DNA of 64,000 bases from Schleiferia thermophila (lineage in GTDB: Bacteria > Bacteroidota > Bacteroidia > Flavobacteriales > Schleiferiaceae), in NCBI RefSeq assembly GCF_003337435.1, contig NZ_QPJS01000002.1, forward strand, positions 434,001 through 498,000, given 5' to 3'. A model generated the notes under the pieces. That model did no database searches. It saw only the letters and a program-made list of their open reading frames with translations, and was not told the DNA's origin. Shown piece after piece: positions 57,819-64,000 of the stretch. A program made the translations under genes and the position numbers. Numbering within the stretch: the first letter of the stretch is position 1; each line of letters starts with the position of its first letter.

Positions 57819-60323
57819 ATGTTTGGAGAAGAAATTGGATTTGAAAAATCATTGAATTTCAGCACATTTAGTGGTGACGAGGCGGATTATATCCCCTTGA
57901 TGACACCGGAGGATGAGCAGGAGTTATCTACTGAAAAAATTCCTGAAGAACTGCCAATATTACCGATTCGTAATACTGTTCTTTTTCCCGGAGTCGTAAT
58001 ACCGATATCAGCAGGTCGCGATAAATCCATAAAACTCATCAACAACGCCTACAACAGTACACGCACTATAGGCGTAATCGCCCAGAAGGATGGAAGTATA
58101 GAGGATCCCAAGCCCGAAGACTTGTACCAAGTCGGAACGGTGGCGCGCATCATTCGCATGTTTAAAATGCCGGATGGAAATGTGACCATAATCATCCAAG
58201 GCAAAAAGAGATTTGAAGTTTCCGAATGGATTGCAACCGAGCCCTATCTCAAAGCCAAAGTCATTGGCAGAGAAGAAGTCTTGCCCAAAAAGCAATCACA
58301 AAGATTTAAAGTATTGATTGACAGCATAAAGGAAACTGCAATAAAGATCATTCAGGAGTCTCCCAACCTGCCCTCAGAAGCTGCCTTTGCTGTCAAAAAC
58401 ATTGAAAGTGAGACTTTTCTGGTCAATTTTATCTCTTCCAATCTCAACATCAACATTGAACAGAAACAAGCTCTGCTGGAAGAGGTTGAACTCTCCAAAC
58501 GCGCCAACATGGTGCTAAAACATCTGATTAATGAAATGCAGATGTTGGAGATGAAAAACCAGATTCAAAACAAGGTAAAAACCGAATTCGACCAGCAGCA
58601 GCGTGAGTACTTTCTCTACCAGCAAATGAAGACCATACAAGAAGAGCTGGGAGGAGTAACTACTGAAAAGGAGATCGAAGAGTTTAAGGCCAGAGCGAAA
58701 AAGAAAAAGTGGAACGAAGAGGTAGCTAAGCACTTCGAGAAAGAAATCGCCAAGCTGCAAAGGGCCAATCCTCAGATGCCGGAATACAGCATACAGCGAA
58801 ATTACATTGAGCTGATGCTCGATTTGCCATGGGGCGAAATCAGCAAAGACAATTTTGACCTGAAGAGAGCCAGGCGAATTTTGGACAGAGACCACTACGG
58901 ACTCAACAAAGTAAAAGACAGAATCATAGAATATCTAGCTGTCCTTAAGCTAAAGGGCGACCTGAAAGCTCCGATCCTTTGTTTTTATGGGCCTCCCGGC
59001 GTTGGAAAAACATCTTTAGGAAGAAGCATAGCCGAGGCATTGGGCCGAAAGTACGCACGCATATCCCTGGGTGGGTTGCGCGATGAAGCCGAGATTCGAG
59101 GCCACCGCAAAACTTACATCGGTGCCATGCCCGGCCGCATCATTCAAAATCTGAAAAAAGTAGGTTACGACAACCCTGTTTTTGTCCTTGACGAAATCGA
59201 CAAGTTGTCCTTTGGCATGCAAGGGGACCCGTCATCAGCCATGCTCGAGGTGCTCGACCCGGAGCAAAACAAAGAGTTTTACGACAACTACCTGGAGTTG
59301 GGGTACGACCTGTCGAAAGTGCTGTTCATTGCTACAGCTAATGACCTGACCACCATTCAGCCGGCACTGCGCGACCGAATGGAAATTATCGAAATCAATG
59401 GCTACACACTAGAGGAAAAATATGAAATAGCGCAAAGACACCTCATTCCAAAACAACTCAAAGAGCATGGACTGACAAAGGACGACCTGAGGCTCACCAA
59501 ATCTGTAATCGAAAAAATGATAGATTCCTACACCAGGGAATCCGGCGTCAGAAATCTGGAGAAGACCATCGCCAAACTGGTGAGAAATATAGCCCGTAAA
59601 AAAGCTGAGCAACAGCCGTACGATGTGAGGATGAATTGGGAAACCGTCCGTGAAATCCTAGGACCTACCAGATACGACAGAGATATGGCTGAAGACAATA
59701 CAGTAGCCGGTGTGGTCACCGGACTGGCATGGACACCTGTGGGTGGTGACATTCTCTTTATCGAAAGCACCATCTATCCCGGAAGTGGCAAACTGACTGT
59801 GACAGGTAATCTGGGCGAAGTAATGAAAGAATCAGCCATCATCGCCCTGGCCTGGATAAAGGCCAATGCTCATACGTTTTCGATTGATTCCCGGATTTTT
59901 TCAAAATTTGACATACATATCCATGTGCCAGAAGGGGCTACGCCAAAAGATGGTCCTTCAGCCGGTGTGACCATGCTCACGGCTCTTACCTCTCTGTTAA
60001 CTCAGCGAAAAGTGAAGAAAAATATCGCAATGACCGGAGAGATTACCCTGAGAGGCAAGGTACTTCCAGTGGGTGGAATAAAAGAAAAAATATTAGCTGC
60101 CAAACGCTCCGGCATCACAGACATAATCCTCTGCAAGGACAATCAGAAAGATATTGCTGAAATAGAGCCTGAATACATCGAGGGCATCAGATTTCACTAT
60201 GTTTCGAGAATGGGCGAAGTATTGGATATAGCCTTAACAGATGAGTTGGTAGATGAGCCTGTTGACTTTCAGGCGATGATGGAATCCATGGAAGTCAGCA
60301 AGGCGCTTTCGTTATCTACGTAA
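57819..60323 (+). CDS. lon: ATP-dependent Lon protease
   Basis: 834 residues. N-terminal substrate domain (about 45-250, starting ELPILPIRNTVLFPGVVIPI), a long coiled-coil arm, the AAA+ module with Walker A GPPGVGKTSLGR and Walker B VFVLDEIDKL, and the protease domain with Ser714 in PKDGPSAGVTM and Lys755 in GGIKEKILAAK forming the catalytic dyad. Lon degrades misfolded and some regulatory proteins. The first 40 residues are an acidic extension not found in E. coli Lon but normal in Bacteroidota. Fifty-seven bases after the GlmU-like gene. Confidence 0.98.
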   Translation: MFGEEIGFEKSLNFSTFSGDEADYIPLMTPEDEQELSTEKIPEELPILPIRNTVLFPGVVIPISAGRDKSIKLINNAYNSTRTIGVIAQKDGSIEDPKPEDLYQVGTVARIIRMFKMPDGNVTIIIQGKKRFEVSEWIATEPYLKAKVIGREEVLPKKQSQRFKVLIDSIKETAIKIIQESPNLPSEAAFAVKNIESETFLVNFISSNLNINIEQKQALLEEVELSKRANMVLKHLINEMQMLEMKNQIQNKVKTEFDQQQREYFLYQQMKTIQEELGGVTTEKEIEEFKARAKKKKWNEEVAKHFEKEIAKLQRANPQMPEYSIQRNYIELMLDLPWGEISKDNFDLKRARRILDRDHYGLNKVKDRIIEYLAVLKLKGDLKAPILCFYGPPGVGKTSLGRSIAEALGRKYARISLGGLRDEAEIRGHRKTYIGAMPGRIIQNLKKVGYDNPVFVLDEIDKLSFGMQGDPSSAMLEVLDPEQNKEFYDNYLELGYDLSKVLFIATANDLTTIQPALRDRMEIIEINGYTLEEKYEIAQRHLIPKQLKEHGLTKDDLRLTKSVIEKMIDSYTRESGVRNLEKTIAKLVRNIARKKAEQQPYDVRMNWETVREILGPTRYDRDMAEDNTVAGVVTGLAWTPVGGDILFIESTIYPGSGKLTVTGNLGEVMKESAIIALAWIKANAHTFSIDSRIFSKFDIHIHVPEGATPKDGPSAGVTMLTALTSLLTQRKVKKNIAMTGEITLRGKVLPVGGIKEKILAAKRSGITDIILCKDNQKDIAEIEPEYIEGIRFHYVSRMGEVLDIALTDELVDEPVDFQAMMESMEVSKALSLST

Positions 60324-60386
60324 TCGCTGTATTCGCAAGACCAGAAGGGCTTTAGAAGGTTTTACTGATCAAGCCGTTACCTTGAT

Positions 60387-62420
60387 CTAGGATACGGTGC
60401 TGCCATTTTGCACATCCTCTGATGGTTCTACGGTAACCAGCCTGCCGGAGTTGTCTTCGGCAAAGAGAATCATCCCATGGCTTTCGATTCCGCGGATTTT
60501 GCGGGGAGCCAAATTGGCCAGTAGCAATACTTGCTTACCAATCAGTTGCTCAGGCTGGTAATATTGTGCCACGCCGGAAATTACCGTTCGCCGGTCAATG
60601 CCAGTATCGAGGGTGAGCTGAAGAAGTTTGTCTGCTTTCGGTACCTTTTGAGCAGCCAGTACTGTAGCAATGCGCAAATCGAGCTTTTGAAAGTCTTCGT
60701 AAGCAACCAGGTCTTTAAGGGGTGGAAGGGTATAGGTTGGCTTTGTTGGCTGCTGTTGTCTGATGTGTTCCAATCGGGTTATTTGTGGCTCGATTTCAGA
60801 ATCTTCCAGTTTTCGGAACAGCAAACTGGGTTTGGGGAGCTGCTCTCCCGATTTCCATGAGATGGGCGTATGGAGTTGCTCGATAGTCGACTTTCCAAGC
60901 ATGTGTAGCAATTGTTGCCCTGCACGAGGCATAAATGGGAGCATCAGCTTGGCCAGATGGCCCAAAAGCACCAGGCTGTTGGACAGGATTTCACATGTTT
61001 TTTCCGGGTTTTCCTGGAAGAGTTTCCAGGGTTCGCTTTCGGTGAGGTATTTGTTGCCAAATCTTGCCAGATCCATCCATTCTTGCAGGGCATTTCTCAA
61101 TTTGAACGCTCTGATGTTGCGGTCTATTTCTTCATAGGCTTTTTGTGTGGCCGACCTTAATTCATCAGCTTGGGTATATTCACAGATGTCTTGGGGAATG
61201 ATTCCGTTGTAATATTTCTGCATTAAGGTAAGTACCCGGTTGGCCAAATTTCCTGGAATGGCAACGAGCTCATTGTTGATTCTTGCCTGGTAATCTTTCC
61301 AGGTGAATTCTGAGTCGGATGTTTCCGGGGCTATAGAGGTGAGCACATAGCGGAGTTCGCTCTCGCGGCCCGGCAATTCAGTCAGATATTCGTGCAGCCA
61401 GATGGCCCAATTTCTGGAGGTGGATATTTTGTCACCTTCCAGATTGAGAAACTCATTGGCAGGGACATTGGCCGGCAATACATAACCGCCATGTGCCATC
61501 AGCATGGCCGGGAAGATGATGCAGTGAAAGACGATATTGTCCTTACCGATGAAATGAATCAGGGCGGTATCAGGGTCTTGCCAATAGTTCTGCCACTGGT
61601 CAGGCAGCAGTTCCTGAGTGGCTGAGATGTAGCCTATGGGGGCATCAAACCACACGTAAAGTACTTTTCCTTTAGCCTGTTCAAGAGGTACGGGGACACC
61701 CCAGTCCAAATCTCTTGTCATAGCCCGCGGGGCGAGTCCTTGCTGGAGCCATGCTTTTACCTGTCCGTACACATTGGGTTTAAGCTGGTCTTTGATGGTT
61801 TCGATGTAGTGCTCGATGGCGGGTTGGAGTTTATCCAATGGCAAATACCAGTTGCGGGTGGTGCGCATCACAGGCCTGGACCCGGAAAGAGCAGAGCGGG
61901 GCTCGATAAGGTCTGTAGGATTGAGCGATGAACCGCAGTTTTCGCATTGATCGCCGTAGGCATTGCCAAATCCGCATTTTGGACAGGTACCGATGATGTA
62001 TCGGTCGGCCAGAAACTGCTGGGCCTGCTCGTCGTAGTATTGCTGGGTAACCTCTTCGGTAAAGACTCCTTTTTGGTACAATGTTTTGAAAAATTCTGAT
62101 GCAGTATGATGGTGGTGAGGAGAGGAGGTTCGGGAATATATGTCAAATGATATACTGAAGTCTTCAAAGGCTTTTTTCATCAGGTGATGATAGGTATCGA
62201 CCACCTGCTGTGGAGTGAGGCCTTCTTTTCGGGCTTTGATGGTGATGGGGACGCCGTGCTCGTCGCTGCCGCAGATAAATTTTACGTCTTCGCCTTGAAG
62301 GCGCAGGTATCTGACATATATATCTGCCGGCAGGTAGCAACCCGCCAGGTGGCCGATGTGTACAGGTCCATTGGCATACGGTAAGGCAGCGGTGACCAGA
62401 TATCTTTTGGGTTTTTTCAA
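60387..62420 (-). CDS. metG: Methionyl-tRNA synthetase
   Basis: 677 residues. Class I synthetase: HIGH-type YANGPVHIGHLAG at about 15-27, the zinc knuckle CPKCGFGNAYGDQCENCG (four Cys, about 147-164), ADGGYVLP-type connective region, and KMSKS-equivalent KISTS near 335. A C-terminal tRNA-binding (EMAP/Trbp111-like) domain from about 575 is seen in FQKLDLRIATVLAAQKVPKADKLLQL, ending VEPSEDVQNGSTVS. Full length, dimeric long form. A -7 box TACCTTTG (minus strand, 62450-62457) lies 29 bases upstream of the ATG. Confidence 0.98.
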   Translation of the reverse strand: MKKPKRYLVTAALPYANGPVHIGHLAGCYLPADIYVRYLRLQGEDVKFICGSDEHGVPITIKARKEGLTPQQVVDTYHHLMKKAFEDFSISFDIYSRTSSPHHHHTASEFFKTLYQKGVFTEEVTQQYYDEQAQQFLADRYIIGTCPKCGFGNAYGDQCENCGSSLNPTDLIEPRSALSGSRPVMRTTRNWYLPLDKLQPAIEHYIETIKDQLKPNVYGQVKAWLQQGLAPRAMTRDLDWGVPVPLEQAKGKVLYVWFDAPIGYISATQELLPDQWQNYWQDPDTALIHFIGKDNIVFHCIIFPAMLMAHGGYVLPANVPANEFLNLEGDKISTSRNWAIWLHEYLTELPGRESELRYVLTSIAPETSDSEFTWKDYQARINNELVAIPGNLANRVLTLMQKYYNGIIPQDICEYTQADELRSATQKAYEEIDRNIRAFKLRNALQEWMDLARFGNKYLTESEPWKLFQENPEKTCEILSNSLVLLGHLAKLMLPFMPRAGQQLLHMLGKSTIEQLHTPISWKSGEQLPKPSLLFRKLEDSEIEPQITRLEHIRQQQPTKPTYTLPPLKDLVAYEDFQKLDLRIATVLAAQKVPKADKLLQLTLDTGIDRRTVISGVAQYYQPEQLIGKQVLLLANLAPRKIRGIESHGMILFAEDNSGRLVTVEPSEDVQNGSTVS

Positions 62421-62449
62421 CTTTTCAGGCTTTTGGTGAAATCGGGGTG

Positions 62450-62457
62450 CAAAGGTA
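62450..62457 (-). promoter_or_regulatory. Putative -7 box of metG
   Basis: TACCTTTG on the minus strand (CAAAGGTA on plus), 29 bases before the ATG at 62420; -33 element not clear. Confidence 0.5.
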
Positions 62458-62525
62458 TGTGAAGCCGTGCCAGGTAAATGGGATTAACGCGCAGAAATTG
62501 CTGTGAAGAGTGGTGGCTGCTGCGA

Positions 62526-63302
62526 TCAGCGCCCAGGCAGGCCGGATAAAATGATGGAATAGGTCTTGTCGCGAAGTTCTTCTGCGGTCACAAAAGGCAG
62601 TTTGGATACCTCGATAGGGGGGTGTATTATGGCTCTGAGTATTCCCGGATGTCCTTTCAGGAAGTTGTAGGAGAAATGCTTTTTGTTGTCGGGGAAGCTT
62701 ATGGGCAAGATGTCTGTAGAGGTTTCGACGGCCAGTTTGAAGGCGCCGATTTTGAAAGGGGCAAGTTCAACGTCTTCGTTGGGTACTCCACCTTCAGGGT
62801 AGATGCACACGGAATAGCCCTCGGCGATTTTTTCAGCGGCTTTCCAATAGACGAATTTTTTACTGGAGTAGCTTTTCCGGTCCACAAGGATGTTGGTCCG
62901 GCGATAGAAGTAGCCGAAGAGAGGATAGGAGGCCAGTTCCTTTTTTCCGATAAAGAGAAATACGTTGGGCACGGCGATGAGGGTCATCATGATATCGATC
63001 ATGCTGGTGTGATTGGCTGTGATGATGTATTGTCGGTCGGCACGGATGAGGTGTCGGTTTTTCACAACGGGGATAAAGCCCATCAACAGCAGGACGATAT
63101 AGGCCCAGATACGCTCAAATCGGAAGAAGTATCTGTACCATGCTGGTTTAAGTGAGAAAACCAGAATGAAGGGAAATACAGCAGCTATGGCGATGAAGAT
63201 GGAAAGGTAAAACCACAGCCGCCACAGCAGTCTGAAAGGCAGCATGATCCCCTGAAAGGCAGTGAATTTTGAACGGAGGGTTCTATTAGCTTTTCTTTTC
63301 AT
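62526..63302 (-). CDS. plsC: 1-acyl-sn-glycerol-3-phosphate acyltransferase (PlsC-like)
   Basis: 258 residues from ATG 63302 (a TTG at 63317 is possible). Two N-terminal hydrophobic helices (LPFRLLWRLWFYLSIFIAIAAVFPF and WAYIVLLLMGFIPVV) precede the acyltransferase signature NHTSMIDIMM (HX4D), then FFIGKKELASYPLFGYF-like block (FLFIGKKELASYPLFG) and CIYPEGGVPNE. The enzyme adds the second acyl chain to form phosphatidic acid on the inner membrane. Its start overlaps the preceding DUF4197 gene by 17 bases. Confidence 0.92.
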   Translation of the reverse strand: MKRKANRTLRSKFTAFQGIMLPFRLLWRLWFYLSIFIAIAAVFPFILVFSLKPAWYRYFFRFERIWAYIVLLLMGFIPVVKNRHLIRADRQYIITANHTSMIDIMMTLIAVPNVFLFIGKKELASYPLFGYFYRRTNILVDRKSYSSKKFVYWKAAEKIAEGYSVCIYPEGGVPNEDVELAPFKIGAFKLAVETSTDILPISFPDNKKHFSYNFLKGHPGILRAIIHPPIEVSKLPFVTAEELRDKTYSIILSGLPGR

Positions 63303-64000
63303 TATCGAGCCAGCCAAATACTCTGCGGAGGATGTCGTTGACCCGTGCAGCCGGATCGCGTCTTATGGAAGCTTCTTCGAGAGCGATCATGGAAAAAAGT
63401 CCCTGCAGGGCACGGTCGGTGATAAAGTCTTCAAGATTTGGATTGACGGGTGTGACAAAGGGTATGCTGTTGTATGCGGAGGCGAGCGGATTCCACAAGG
63501 CTGTGAGCTCTACCTGTTCAATAGCAGATTTGATTACGGGTTTGAACTCAGCTCTCAGGGCGTCACTGGTGGTACGTTGTAAAAATTGTGTGGCAGCAGT
63601 ACTATCGCTTCTCCAGATGTTCATTACATCGGTGAAGGTCATCTGGCGTATGGCATTCACAAAGATAGGGGTGGCTCTTTTGGAGGCTTCCTCAGCCGCG
63701 GTATTCATAGTTCGGACAAATTGGTCTACCTGATTTCCCAGTCCAATGTCTCTGAGAGTTCGTTCCATTCGGACAGCTTCTGGTGGAAAGGGAATGCGGA
63801 TGAGGGGATTGTTGAAAAATCCGCCGGTTTCGGAGGTGAGCTTTACTGCATTGTGAATGCCAACTTCGAGGGCGTTTTTAAGTCCGAGGGTTACTTCCTG
63901 TTCTGTGGGGGGTAGTGGATTGAGACCAGGGAGACCTCCAGTAGATTGCAATAGTTCGCATCCGCTTATGGCCAGCAGTGCACTGATGCTAAGGAATGTT
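63286..64000 (-). CDS. DUF4197 lipoprotein (5' partial)
   Basis: At least 237 residues; the frame stays open to the window edge, so the start is beyond base 64000. The visible N-terminus TFLSISALLAISGCELLQST is the hydrophobic part of a lipoprotein signal with lipobox AISGC, so the mature protein would begin at the lipid-modified Cys. Downstream, TEQEVTLGLKNALEVGIHNAV, FFNNPLIRIPFPPEA and NPNLEDFITDRALQGLF are DUF4197 hallmarks. The family is envelope-located with no known activity. Probably coupled to plsC. Confidence 0.88.
   Translation of the reverse strand, partial: TFLSISALLAISGCELLQSTGGLPGLNPLPPTEQEVTLGLKNALEVGIHNAVKLTSETGGFFNNPLIRIPFPPEAVRMERTLRDIGLGNQVDQFVRTMNTAAEEASKRATPIFVNAIRQMTFTDVMNIWRSDSTAATQFLQRTTSDALRAEFKPVIKSAIEQVELTALWNPLASAYNSIPFVTPVNPNLEDFITDRALQGLFSMIALEEASIRRDPAARVNDILRRVFGWLDNEKKS

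Noticed and set aside
60367-60387. Terminator between lon and metG
   Set aside because: GATCAAG/CTTGATC forms only a 7-bp stem that ends in the metG stop and has no T run on either strand.

Overview
The window comes from a Bacteroidota chromosome. The evidence is consistent: type IX secretion sorting domains at the ends of large surface proteins, gliding-type C-terminal domains, DUF4271, DUF3078, DUF3276 and DUF4197 family genes, an alternative GlmU-like enzyme (TIGR03991 type), an ExbB-ExbD-ExbD-TonB operon, and promoters of the Bacteroidota form (TTG, about 19-20 bp, TAnnTTTG). I cannot place it below phylum with confidence; a free-living aerobic, aromatic-degrading, surface-protein-rich lineage (Saprospiria- or Chitinophagia-like) would fit. 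There is no phage, insertion sequence, CRISPR array or rRNA operon.

Layout. 1-7.1 kb (+): the tail of a lamin-tail/CHU_C surface protein, an agmatinase-family ureohydrolase, an OmpA-type porin, a 4'-phosphopantetheinyl transferase, a small TonB-dependent receptor and a first HemD-like protein. 7.1-8.9 kb (-): a Fur-family regulator and PurA. 9-14.7 kb (+): a flippase, a tiny PID-CTERM-like sorting-signal protein and a 1287-residue beta-strand-repeat T9SS protein. 14.7-19.2 kb (-): TrmB, an M36 metallopeptidase and a GT2 glycosyltransferase. 19.2-27.6 kb (+): metallo-beta-lactamase-fold hydrolase, second flippase, then the most unusual locus: sigma-54 response regulator, HPt protein, single-domain response regulator, a sugar transferase fused to a receiver-like domain whose phosphoacceptor Asp is Glu, a half-length TolC-like protein and a Wzc-like chain-length protein with a degenerate kinase domain. 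27.7-34.7 kb (+): homogentisate dioxygenase, HPPD, RmuC, a 2-oxo acid dehydrogenase E2, a DnaQ-type exonuclease and an FAH-family hydrolase.

34.7-35.6 kb is a gene-free gap opening with a structured GC-rich element. 35.6-39.5 kb: a NeuD-like acyltransferase, the Ton motor operon (-) and a PUR-like protein (-). 39.6-39.8 kb (-): tRNA-Leu(GAG) and tRNA-Lys(TTT). 40-43.3 kb (+): ECF sigma, membrane protein and outer-membrane protein operon, then pirin. 43.3-44.45 kb: a second gene-free gap with a related GC-rich element and a 7x7 bp tandem repeat. 44.5-49.4 kb (+): DusB, 3-oxoadipyl-CoA-type thiolase and a catalytically degenerate M1-like/beta-barrel protein. 49.5-53.9 kb (-): LysM protein, small membrane protein, DUF3078, enoyl-CoA hydratase, a second HemD and DUF4271. 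53.9-64 kb: PaaZ, GlmU-like, Lon (+), then MetG, PlsC and a DUF4197 lipoprotein (-), the last running off the edge.

How it fits together. Two metabolic themes recur: aromatic breakdown (HPPD and HmgA for tyrosine; PaaZ, a PaaJ/PcaF-type thiolase and an enoyl-CoA hydratase for phenylacetate-type ring cleavage) and the cell envelope (exopolysaccharide initiation/export, TonB energisation, T9SS cargo, OmpA). The strongest candidate for something undescribed is the 21.4-27.6 kb phosphorelay-polysaccharide locus, where classical tyrosine-kinase control seems to have been lost and receiver/HPt modules are wired directly into the export genes.
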